Part shown: in pieces, positions 1 to 5,599 of the stretch | How the letters are laid out: each line of letters starts with the position of its first letter | How positions within the stretch are numbered: the stretch's first letter is position 1 | NCBI GenBank assembly: GCA_964531215.1 | Contig: CAZHFK010000049.1 | Location: 1 to 6,494, forward strand | Direction of reading: 5' to 3' | From: WJKP01 sp964531215 | Lineage (GTDB): Bacteria > Patescibacteriota > Patescibacteriia > CAIXNZ01 | Length of the DNA: 6,494 nucleotides | The notes under the pieces: generated by a model | Told to the model about the DNA's origin: nothing | Databases searched by the model: none | Seen by the model: only the letters and a program-made list of their open reading frames with translations | Made by a program: the position numbers and the translations under genes

Positions 1-55
1 TTTAATTAAAAAAGATAAAATTATTAATTTGGATATTGGTTTGGAAAAGAAATAA
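1..55 (+). CDS. 3' end of an upstream gene (partial)
   Basis: The frame beginning at base 2 is open from the window edge to a TAA at 53-55 and encodes 17 residues ending in LDIGLEKK. The other two forward frames hit stops within the first ten bases. The lysine-rich, polar tail resembles the C-termini of the neighbouring proteins, and the rpsB promoter starts just after it, as expected for the end of a preceding gene. The piece is too short for any functional assignment and could be chance open frame in AT-rich DNA. Confidence 0.35.
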   Translation, partial: LIKKDKIINLDIGLEKK

Positions 56-62
56 TTTGCCC

Positions 63-91
63 TTGACGTTTTTTAGAGGATATAGTAAGAT
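63..91 (+). promoter_or_regulatory. sigma70-type promoter for rpsB-tsf
   Basis: A -35 box TTGACG (63-68) is separated by 17 bases from a -10 box TAAGAT (86-91). The -35 matches consensus at five of six positions, and the -10 keeps the key T, A and final T. Transcription should begin near 98, giving a leader of about 85 nucleotides before the rpsB ATG. This is the only promoter in the window with a convincing -35 element. Confidence 0.6.
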
Positions 92-122
92 AGAAATCAA
101 GTTTTAATTAATTTATCTCACA

Positions 123-180
123 CATCTGGAGTTTTCCTTGTCCTAAATAGGATAATCCGGATGGAGGTTTGAAAGGAAAA
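123..180 (+). promoter_or_regulatory. structured rpsB leader with possible SD-sequestering pairing
   Basis: Outer stem CATCTGGA (123-130) pairs with TCCGGATG (156-163) over 8 bp including one G-U. An inner stem TTGTCCT (138-144) pairs with AGGATAA (149-155) over 7 bp including one G-U, with loop AAAT. The two helices abut on the 3' side and are separated on the 5' side by a 7-base bulge (131-137). The bulge bases TTTTCC (132-137) are complementary to GGAAAA (175-180), which overlaps the rpsB Shine-Dalgarno; the match extends to 8 bases (132-139 with 173-180) if the inner stem frays. This would make a pseudoknot masking the ribosome binding site. Autoregulation of rpsB by S2 through its leader is known in other bacteria. 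That this leader works the same way is inference. Confidence 0.4.
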
Positions 181-183
181 AAT

Positions 184-918
184 ATGACAAAAGTTCCAGC
201 AGTCTTAGAACTGTTAAAAAGTGGTGCTCATTTTGGTCACCAAGTTTCTCGTTGGCATCCTAAAATGAAACCTTATATTTTTGGCGTTAGAAATGGGGTG
301 CATATTATTGATTTAGAAAAAACAGTAAAAAAACTGGAAGAAGTCCAGGATTTTATTAAACAAATAGTTTCAAAAAATGGGACTATTTTATTTTTGGGTA
401 CAAAAAAACAAGTTCAGGACGTTTTAAAAAGAGAGGCCAAGCGATGTGAAATGCCCTATATCACCGAAAAATGGATTGGGGGGTTTTTAACTAATTTTTC
501 GGTTGTAATTAAATTGTCTCAAAAATATAATAATTTGGTTAAAAAAAGAGACAGTGGTGAATTGAGTAAATATACAAAAAAAGAACAATTGGATTTTGAA
601 AAAGAGATTAAAAAATTGGAGTCAGATATTTTTGGCGTGAAAGATATGACCAAATTACCTGATGCTATTTTTGTTTGGGATGTTAAAAAAGAAAAAACAG
701 CAATTAAGGAAGCTAAAGTTAAAAAAATACCAATAATCGGTATTTGTGATACCAATACCAATCCAGAAGGCATTGATTACATTATTCCGACCAATGACGA
801 TGCGACTAAAGCAATAGATTTGATTATTACTTATATTGCCGATTGTATTATTGAAGCCAAGCAAGAATCAAAAACAGAGACTTCTGATAACCAAGTAAAA
901 AGTAAAGAAAATAAATAA
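184..918 (+). CDS. rpsB: 30S ribosomal protein S2
   Basis: This is S2 (uS2), a small-subunit protein that binds late in 30S assembly near the head-body junction and is needed for S1 docking where S1 exists. At 244 residues it is normal length. Family signatures run in order: AHFGHQ (15-20), RWHPKMKPYIFG (23-34) with NGVHIIDL (37-44), KWIGGFLTNF (96-105), LPDAIFVWD (158-166) and CDTNTNPEGIDYIIP (188-202). The coiled-coil insertion lies around 107-150, and the last 20 residues are a polar, disordered-looking tail. I chose ATG at 184 because AAAGGA (172-177) sits 6 bases upstream and the family begins close to this point. The in-frame TTG at 169 has no properly spaced ribosome binding site. tsf follows after 29 bases, the standard pairing. 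The leader carries the candidate regulatory structure at 123-180. Confidence 0.97.
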   Translation: MTKVPAVLELLKSGAHFGHQVSRWHPKMKPYIFGVRNGVHIIDLEKTVKKLEEVQDFIKQIVSKNGTILFLGTKKQVQDVLKREAKRCEMPYITEKWIGGFLTNFSVVIKLSQKYNNLVKKRDSGELSKYTKKEQLDFEKEIKKLESDIFGVKDMTKLPDAIFVWDVKKEKTAIKEAKVKKIPIIGICDTNTNPEGIDYIIPTNDDATKAIDLIITYIADCIIEAKQESKTETSDNQVKSKENK

Positions 919-947
919 TTTCAATTTAATTAATAATTAAAAATAAT

Positions 948-1529
948 ATGGATCTTGAATTAATTACTAAATTAAGAAAACAAACAGGCGCCGGCATAGC
1001 TGACTGTAAAGAGGCTTTAGCTGAAACCAATGGTGATTTGGATAAAGCTTTGGAATTTTTAAGAAAAAAGGGCGCTAAAATAGCTGACAAAAGAGCCGAT
1101 AAACAAGCAGCTGAAGGTATTATTTATGCTTATATCCATGCTAATAATAAAGTCGGTGCATTAATAGAATTAAATTGTGAAACTGATTTTGTGGCTAAAA
1201 ATGAAGAATTTAAAAATTTGGCCCATGATTTGGCAATGCAAATTACTGCTCAAAATCCATTATATATATCACCAGAAGATGTGCCGGAAGATGTTTTAAA
1301 TAAAGAAAAAGAAATTATTAAGGAAGAACTTTTGGCTGAAGGTAAACCGGAAGATATGCTTGATAAAATCATTGAGGGCAAATTAAATAAATGGTATGAA
1401 GAAGTTTGTTTATTAAATCAGCCGTTTATTAAGGATGAAGATTTGACTGTAGAAAAAATGATAAATGAAAAAATTGCCAGTTTGGGTGAAAAAATTAAAA
1501 TTGGCAGTTTTTGTAGAAAACAAATTTAA
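948..1529 (+). CDS. tsf: translation elongation factor Ts (short form)
   Basis: EF-Ts is the nucleotide exchange factor that ejects GDP from EF-Tu. The N-terminal UBA-like domain (about 1-45) includes RKQTGAGIADCKEAL (10-24), and the diagnostic EF-Tu contact motif TDFVAKN is at 79-85. At 193 residues it is the short form, about the size of the Thermus protein and far below the roughly 280 of E. coli. The central/C-terminal region is compressed (a single core subdomain up to residue ~193) rather than truncated by a frameshift, and the frame ends cleanly at TAA. No Shine-Dalgarno precedes the ATG; the 29-base gap from rpsB is A/T-only apart from one C and contains a weak AT inverted repeat (925-931 with 935-941). 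It is surely co-transcribed with rpsB. In many bacteria pyrH and frr follow; here a RicT-type gene does. Confidence 0.96.
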   Translation: MDLELITKLRKQTGAGIADCKEALAETNGDLDKALEFLRKKGAKIADKRADKQAAEGIIYAYIHANNKVGALIELNCETDFVAKNEEFKNLAHDLAMQITAQNPLYISPEDVPEDVLNKEKEIIKEELLAEGKPEDMLDKIIEGKLNKWYEEVCLLNQPFIKDEDLTVEKMINEKIASLGEKIKIGSFCRKQI

Positions 1530-1559
1530 TTTAGCATTTTTTTATATAAAATATTTGTT

Positions 1560-2369
1560 ATGAAAATAGCTGAAGTACAAATAAATTTATGGGATAAGCC
1601 CCAACAGTTTGTTGTTGGAGAACTTGATTTGCGGCTTAATGATTATGTAATAGTTGATATTGACGCAACAAAAGAGATCGGGCGAGTAATTGAGATTAAA
1701 GAAATTGAAGAAAAGGATTATAAAAATTTGAGCCAAGAAACAGGATTGTCAACAATTATTAGAAAAGCCAATTGGAAAGATTTGGAAAAATTGGAAAATT
1801 ATGAAAAGAGTAAGCAATTGGCTTTAGACAATTGCAAAAAAATGATTGCTAAAAATAATTTACCAATGAAATTGGTTGATGTTCATTTTTCATTTGATGA
1901 TAAGAAAATAACTTTTGCTTTTATTTCTGAAAGTCGGGTTGATTTTCGCCAATTAGTTAAAGATTTAACCAGACAGTTTCAAAAGAATATTCGCTTACAG
2001 CAGCTAGGTGTCAGAGATGAGGCTAAAGTTAATGGTGATATTGGCGCTTGTGGGGTAGTTCAGTGTTGTAAAACTCATCTTAAAGAATTGGGCAATGTTA
2101 GTGCTGATCAGGCCGAATTACAACAAGTTTCTCATCGAGGTGCCGAAAGATTATCAGGTATTTGTAGTCGCTTAAAATGTTGTTTGCGTTATGAGAATGA
2201 ATTATACGAAGAATTAACTCAAAAATTACCTCAGATCGGTAGCCAGGTAAAAACCTCAAAGGGCAAAGGCAAAGTAGTTGATTGCCATATTTTAAAGCAA
2301 ACAGTCAGTGTGCGCCTAGGTGAAGAAGCTGATACCGTAGTTGAATTGCCTTTAACAGAAATTAATTAA
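1560..2369 (+). CDS. ricT: PSP1-domain protein, RicT/YaaT type
   Basis: This 269-residue protein matches the PSP1 C-terminal family in length and motifs. RVDFRQLVKDL (126-136) and LGVRDEAK (149-156) are followed by two cysteine clusters: GACGVVQCC with Cys164, 169 and 170, and GICSRLKCCLRYEN with Cys202, 207 and 208. The N-terminal half is a small beta-rich domain with a helical stretch near 71-99. In Bacillus subtilis, RicT (YaaT) works with RicA and RicF as an iron-sulfur complex affecting RNase Y, mRNA maturation and development; these cysteines are the expected ligands. No ricA or ricF is in the window, so the partner set here is unknown. The gene starts 30 bases after tsf with no Shine-Dalgarno. 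It may be read from the rpsB promoter or from a weak internal TATAAA (1545-1550). A hairpin terminator follows. The family call is firm; a role identical to Bacillus RicT is not established. Confidence 0.85.
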   Translation: MKIAEVQINLWDKPQQFVVGELDLRLNDYVIVDIDATKEIGRVIEIKEIEEKDYKNLSQETGLSTIIRKANWKDLEKLENYEKSKQLALDNCKKMIAKNNLPMKLVDVHFSFDDKKITFAFISESRVDFRQLVKDLTRQFQKNIRLQQLGVRDEAKVNGDIGACGVVQCCKTHLKELGNVSADQAELQQVSHRGAERLSGICSRLKCCLRYENELYEELTQKLPQIGSQVKTSKGKGKVVDCHILKQTVSVRLGEEADTVVELPLTEIN

Positions 2370-2391
2370 AAATAATCTTAATCAAATATAT

Positions 2392-2431
2392 AAGTCCTCG
2401 TTGCTTGTGCATAGAGGTCTTTTATTTTTTT
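2392..2431 (+). terminator. probable intrinsic terminator after the ricT-like gene
   Basis: AAGTCCTC (2392-2399) pairs with GAGGTCTT (2414-2421) over 8 positions with one T-T mismatch, with a 14-base loop. The run that follows (2420-2431) is T-only except for one A. The stem is weaker than the other two terminators in the window, so some read-through into the next unit is likely. Confidence 0.5.
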
Positions 2432-2440
2432 ATGAAATAG

Positions 2441-2448
2441 GTTAAAAT
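2441..2448 (+). promoter_or_regulatory. possible -10 element for the 2480-gap unit
   Basis: GTTAAAAT (TAAAAT at 2443-2448) lies just after the preceding terminator. It resembles the GTTATAAT of the two clearer promoters downstream but lacks the TG of an extended -10, and no -35 is visible. Its position after a terminator supports it; the AT-rich background weakens it. Confidence 0.25.
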
Positions 2449-2479
2449 TAAATCAAATAATTATTTAATAAAATAATTT

Positions 2480-2809
2480 ATGACGGCTATAAAAAATAAT
2501 AAAAAGAAAAAATCAAGTAAGAAAAAAATAAATATTAATAAGGAAGTTGTTTTATTAAAATTAATAGTGCTTTTTGTTGTTTTGGTTATTCCTATAGTTA
2601 TAATTGTTATTAGTATGAATAAGCAAATGTTGGTTTTGAAATATAAAGACGGTAATAAAAATATAAATGATCAGATAAAAACTAATATAAACAAATCCGA
2701 GGAAGAAGATTTTAATCTTGATGTACCAATACCCAATGAAAGGGTGGGCAGTATGGCTAATGTTTCTCAGGATAAAATTGATTCATTGTTTGATAATTTA
2801 AAAGAATAA
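2480..2809 (+). CDS. small single-pass membrane protein, function unknown
   Basis: I do not recognise this 109-residue protein. Its first 22 residues are strongly basic (a run of lysines at 8-16), followed by one hydrophobic helix at about 23-46 rich in Val, Ile and Leu. A hydrophilic, mostly acidic tail (about 55-109) follows, including SEEEDFNLD (73-81). By the positive-inside rule the N-terminus is cytoplasmic and the tail extracytoplasmic. There is no signal-peptidase site, lipobox or catalytic motif. It lies 24 bases before gap without a terminator between, so the two are probably co-transcribed. No Shine-Dalgarno precedes the ATG. Clean membrane topology and tight packing argue that it is a real gene, but the position gives no clear functional clue. 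Confidence 0.7.
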   Translation: MTAIKNNKKKKSSKKKININKEVVLLKLIVLFVVLVIPIVIIVISMNKQMLVLKYKDGNKNINDQIKTNINKSEEEDFNLDVPIPNERVGSMANVSQDKIDSLFDNLKE

Positions 2810-2833
2810 TTTAATTATTAATTTTTTATTAAT

Positions 2834-3841
2834 ATGCTTAGAGTTGGAATTAATGGTTTCGGCCGAATCGGTCGCTCAGCTTTTAAAGCTGCCATTAATA
2901 AAAAAGCTAAATTTAAAGTGGTTGCCATCAATGACTTAACTGATACTGAGAATTTGGCTTATTTATTAAAATATGATTCGGTTTATGGACCTTGGCATGG
3001 ACATAAAGTTAATGCCAGTAAAAATGCACTTACTATTGATGGCAATAAAATCCCTGTTTATTCTGAAAAAGAACCAGATAAATTGCCTTGGCAAGAACTA
3101 AAAGTTGATGTCGTTATTGAGTCAACGGGTTTTTTTACCCAAAAAGAAGGCGCCGAATTGCATTTAAAAGCCGGAGCCAAAAGAGTGGTTATTTCAGCAC
3201 CGACAAAATCAGAAGATGTTGGTACTTATGTTATTGGTACCAATGAAAAAAAATTAAAAAAACGCGAAAAAATTATTTCTAATGCTTCTTGTACTACCAA
3301 TTGTACCGCGCCTGTTATTGCTATTTTGAATAATAAATTTGGTATTAAAAAAGCTTTGATGACTACGATTCATAGCTATACTTCTACTCAAAATATAATA
3401 GACGGGTCTAATAAAAAAGATCTAAGAAGGGGCAGGGCAGCTGCTGAAAATATGTTGCCGACAACTACAGGTGCGGCTATTGCCACTACTTTAACAATAC
3501 CTGAATTAAAAAATAAATTTGACGGTATGGCCATTAGAGTGCCGACTCCCTGCGGCTCCTTAATTGATGTTACCGCAGTTTTAAAGAAAAAAACGACGGC
3601 TGAACAGGTTAATAAAGCTTTTACTGATGCTGAAAAAAATCCTTTATATAAAAATGTTGTAAAAGTAGCCAAAGATCCTTTAGTTTTAAAAGATATTATT
3701 GGTTCGCCTTATTCGGCAATAGTTGAACCTGATTTTACAAAAGTTATGGATGGCGATTTAGTCAAAGTATTGGCGTGGTATGATAATGAATACGGTTATT
3801 CTTGTAGATTGGTAGAAATGGTGGAAAAAATTAAATTGTAA
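2834..3841 (+). CDS. gap: glyceraldehyde-3-phosphate dehydrogenase, type I
   Basis: This enzyme catalyses oxidative phosphorylation of glyceraldehyde 3-phosphate to 1,3-bisphosphoglycerate with NAD+ in glycolysis. The 335-residue length is standard for the homotetrameric bacterial enzyme. The Rossmann motif INGFGRIGR is at 6-14, and Asp34 (AIND) suggests NAD preference. The catalytic nucleophile is Cys153 in SNASCTTNC (149-157), with partner His180 in TIHSYT. Phosphate-site residues fall in LRRGRAAA (197-204) and TTTGAA (210-215), then RVPTP (235-239), and the terminal signature WYDNEYGYS is at 315-323. Two local differences from well-known enzymes are Cys240 after RVPTP, where Asn is common, and GTNE (135-138) where GVNH or GVNE is common. 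Neither removes a known catalytic residue. The leader is purely A/T with no Shine-Dalgarno. A strong terminator lies 21 bases after the stop. Confidence 0.97.
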   Translation: MLRVGINGFGRIGRSAFKAAINKKAKFKVVAINDLTDTENLAYLLKYDSVYGPWHGHKVNASKNALTIDGNKIPVYSEKEPDKLPWQELKVDVVIESTGFFTQKEGAELHLKAGAKRVVISAPTKSEDVGTYVIGTNEKKLKKREKIISNASCTTNCTAPVIAILNNKFGIKKALMTTIHSYTSTQNIIDGSNKKDLRRGRAAAENMLPTTTGAAIATTLTIPELKNKFDGMAIRVPTPCGSLIDVTAVLKKKTTAEQVNKAFTDAEKNPLYKNVVKVAKDPLVLKDIIGSPYSAIVEPDFTKVMDGDLVKVLAWYDNEYGYSCRLVEMVEKIKL

Positions 3842-3862
3842 AAAATCAATTAAAAATATATT

Positions 3863-3895
3863 AACCCTAAACAATTTGCAAGTTTGGGGTTTTTT
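3863..3895 (+). terminator. intrinsic terminator of gap
   Basis: AACCCTAAAC (3863-3872) pairs with GTTTGGGGTT (3882-3891) over 10 bp with one G-U. The loop is 9 bases and the T-run covers 3890-3895. The next promoter's -10 begins within three bases of the T-run, so terminator and promoter are nearly fused. Confidence 0.85.
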
Positions 3896-3903
3896 GTTAT
3901 AAT
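3876..3903 (+). promoter_or_regulatory. extended -10 promoter for the DUF2617-like gene
   Basis: TGTTATAAT (3895-3903) is a perfect extended -10 (TGn plus TATAAT). A possible -35, TTGCAA (3876-3881), sits 16 bases upstream inside the loop of the gap terminator. Transcription should start near 3910, giving a leader of about 36 nucleotides. The 13-mer TTTTGTTATAATA (3892-3904) recurs exactly at 4547-4559. Confidence 0.65.
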
Positions 3904-3929
3904 AAGTAAAATTTAATAGGACTTTTAAA

Positions 3930-3941
3930 AAAGGAGGTGAT
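3930..3941 (+). promoter_or_regulatory. full-length Shine-Dalgarno
   Basis: AAAGGAGGTGAT is a 12-base perfect complement to the canonical 3' tail of bacterial 16S rRNA, with its AGGAGG core 8 bases before the ATG at 3946. It fixes that ATG as the start: the GTG at 3937 lies within the site itself. Only rpsB among the other genes here has any Shine-Dalgarno. Confidence 0.85.
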
Positions 3942-3945
3942 TATA

Positions 3946-4500
3946 ATGAGTGAAATTGATTTTGTTTATCAAACCGTAGATGTATTAAATCTTAATCTTT
4001 TTGAACTTAAAACAAATGAACAGGTTTATAAAGATATGGATTTAAACATTATGAAAACACATGAATTCAAATTTCAAGATCGTTGTATTTGTCTGGCGAT
4101 TATTGGTGAAAGCCATTTTATCTGGATTGAAGGCTTAATGTTGGAACTTTTGGCTTGCACTGAGCTTGGTAATAATTTGCCAGAAGAAACTTGTTTGGAT
4201 AGAAAAATTCAGGGGCACAATTTGAACGGTCTGGCTTATTTAAGAGATTTTGGACCGTTACGATATACTATCGGTATAAATTTTATAAAATATACCTCGG
4301 ATCAACTTAATTTATCTCAAACAGATCAAAATACGGTTTATTTGGCGGAATCTTTCCCTTTTTATCATAATGGGGAAAAATTAGCTTGCTGGACAAGATT
4401 GCAGCTGATTGAAGATTATAATCGGCTCTTGCTTTTTACCAGCCATGCTTATCCGCCTGATCATATTGTTTTGACTCATTCAACTTTTACTTTTATTTAA
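3946..4500 (+). CDS. DUF2617-like protein, function unknown
   Basis: This 184-residue soluble protein has no signal peptide or membrane segment. From memory of the family, it resembles DUF2617. An IIGESHFIWIE segment (52-62) leads to ELLAC (67-71), a short SFP motif (136-138) precedes a helix, and near the C-terminus SHAYP (166-170) is followed by strands ending in LTHSTFTFI. The GxSH, ExxAC and HAYP spacing is the shared pattern. DUF2617 members have no established activity; the conserved His and Cys residues could bind a metal or form a catalytic site, but that is speculation. The gene is monocistronic, with its own promoter, a terminator at each side and the strongest ribosome binding site of the window. 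This implies independent and efficient expression. The assignment rests on motif recollection without a profile search. Confidence 0.6.
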   Translation: MSEIDFVYQTVDVLNLNLFELKTNEQVYKDMDLNIMKTHEFKFQDRCICLAIIGESHFIWIEGLMLELLACTELGNNLPEETCLDRKIQGHNLNGLAYLRDFGPLRYTIGINFIKYTSDQLNLSQTDQNTVYLAESFPFYHNGEKLACWTRLQLIEDYNRLLLFTSHAYPPDHIVLTHSTFTFI

Positions 4501-4540
4501 AAAAGGGAGCATTGAAATATTTGCTTCCTTTTATTTTTTT
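4501..4540 (+). terminator. intrinsic terminator of the DUF2617-like gene
   Basis: AAAAGGGAGC (4501-4510) pairs with GCTTCCTTTT (4523-4532) over 10 bp with one G-U. The loop is 12 bases and a run of seven T follows at 4534-4540. The A-run directly after the stop codon paired with the T-run would also allow partial function on the opposite strand. Confidence 0.8.
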
Positions 4541-4549
4541 CTTTAATTT

Positions 4550-4558
4550 TGTTATAAT
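4550..4558 (+). promoter_or_regulatory. extended -10 promoter for hydB-hydG
   Basis: TGTTATAAT (4550-4558) is a perfect extended -10, and no -35 is visible at the usual spacing. The hydB ATG starts only 9 bases after the -10, so transcription should begin at about 4565-4568. The message would be leaderless or have a leader of only a few bases, consistent with the missing Shine-Dalgarno. Confidence 0.6.
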
Positions 4559-4567
4559 AGACATAAG

Positions 4568-5593
4568 ATGACCAAAAATCAATTTAAACAATTTGTCGGT
4601 TTTTTATTAAAGCATAATTTGATTTTCGCACCCCAGTATGATGCTGAGGGATATTTGCATTTAAGTAAATTAAAAAATGTTCAAGATTTATATTTGGGGA
4701 CAGAATTGCCATTAGATTCATGGAAATGGTATATGCTGCCGCCTGATCAGAAAATGTTTGAATATAAAGAAGAGAAATTAAAAGAAGCTTTGCCCCGAAT
4801 ACCTAAACAGGTTTTTCTGGGTGTTTCAATTTTGGATATGCAGGCTTTGACTTTATTGAATCAGGTTTTTGAAAAAGATTCTTATTATCAAGAAATAAAA
4901 AAGAAAACCATTGTAATTGGAACATCTTTAGTGCCTGAAGAAAATTTTTATCAATTTTTTGAAAAATTTGAAGAAAACAAACTGGAACATTTACAGTTTG
5001 ATCTTTTTTTAGCTGTCCAAAAATCAGGTTATAAAATTTATTCAGGCTCAGAAGATGGCCAATGGTTATTGGATAAATTTGGTTATAAAAATTATCAGCA
5101 TATTGAGTATGCCGGTCCTATCAGAGAAGAAGGTTTGGATAGACAAATGATGGAAATAAAGGACGCCATGCAAAATTATCATGATCAAAAAATTTGGGAC
5201 GACTTGGATAACCGTTGTATCCAATGCGGTAAATGCACAATAGCTTGTCCGGTTTGTTTTTGTTTTCGCATGTATGATCAGGCTGATTCGGCTCAGGATA
5301 CCGGTTATCGCAGCCGTTGTTGGGACTCGTGTTTTTATAATGAATTTACCCAGGTAGCCGGTGCTTCACCCGAAGATTCCAAACATCGTTTTATGAATAA
5401 AAGCGGTGAAAAAATATATTTTTGGTATGAGCATCATTTTGTGCGTACACCGGAAAGTTTTTCAATTCCTGGGTGTGTGGGCTGTGGGCGTTGTACCCGG
5501 ACTTGCCCAGCCAATATTGATATTAAAAAAACAATTCAAAATATTTTATCTAGCAGGAAGAAAATGTTGAAGAAAAATAAGAACGATAGTTAA
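4568..5593 (+). CDS. hydB: HydB-like 4Fe-4S subunit (sulfhydrogenase beta / AsrA family)
   Basis: This family passes electrons between a FAD/NAD(P) subunit and a catalytic subunit, either a group 3b [NiFe] hydrogenase or sulfite reductase. The C-terminal half holds two ferredoxin-like sites: Cys217, 220, 223 and 227 (CIQCGKCTIACP), and Cys303, 306, 309 and 313 (CVGCGRCTRTCP). Further family residues are CPVCFC (226-232) and WDSC (252-255). The N-terminal half aligns by eye with HydB through VFLGV (82-86), SYYQEI (105-110), IVIGTS (115-120) and FDLFLA (144-149). It has no cysteine before residue 217. Pyrococcus HydB, as I recall it, has four in that region (ACD, ISC, CFC); here they read ILD, TSL and ENFY. 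The 341-residue length is normal, so this is substitution, not truncation. A short gap of 6 bases leads to the HydG-like gene. AsrA is the alternative identity. Confidence 0.82.
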   Translation: MTKNQFKQFVGFLLKHNLIFAPQYDAEGYLHLSKLKNVQDLYLGTELPLDSWKWYMLPPDQKMFEYKEEKLKEALPRIPKQVFLGVSILDMQALTLLNQVFEKDSYYQEIKKKTIVIGTSLVPEENFYQFFEKFEENKLEHLQFDLFLAVQKSGYKIYSGSEDGQWLLDKFGYKNYQHIEYAGPIREEGLDRQMMEIKDAMQNYHDQKIWDDLDNRCIQCGKCTIACPVCFCFRMYDQADSAQDTGYRSRCWDSCFYNEFTQVAGASPEDSKHRFMNKSGEKIYFWYEHHFVRTPESFSIPGCVGCGRCTRTCPANIDIKKTIQNILSSRKKMLKKNKNDS

Positions 5594-5599
5594 TAATTT

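Noticed and set aside
161..172. Three-codon upstream ORF (ATG GAG GTT TGA) in the rpsB leader
   Set aside because: No ribosome binding site precedes it, and its ATG lies in the 3' arm of the leader stem. So short a frame is expected by chance.
169..183. TTG start at 169 giving a five-residue longer S2
   Set aside because: GGAGG at 163-167 is only one base from this TTG, too close to use. ATG at 184 has AAAGGA at the right distance and matches the family N-terminus.
519..864. Reverse-strand open frames inside rpsB
   Set aside because: They are antisense shadows of a clearly coding, highly conserved gene, and their low-complexity Phe/Asn/Ile translations match nothing.
925..941. AT inverted repeat between rpsB and tsf as a terminator or attenuator
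   Set aside because: The stem has no G-C pair and the following run is A, not T. It is too weak to terminate and typical of AT-rich spacers.
1545..1550. TATAAA as a promoter for the ricT-like gene
   Set aside because: There is no TG extension or -35, and such motifs are frequent in AT-only spacers. Read-through from rpsB-tsf explains expression without it.
3246..3275. A-runs within gap as programmed slippage sites
   Set aside because: The frame is intact and encodes conserved enzyme on both sides, so no product would be gained by slippage.
3388..3672. Reverse-strand open frame inside gap
   Set aside because: It lies wholly antisense to the conserved catalytic region of gap, with no ribosome binding site or independent support.
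3937..3945. GTG at 3937 as start of the DUF2617-like gene
   Set aside because: The GTG is part of the Shine-Dalgarno itself; the ATG at 3946 is properly spaced from it.
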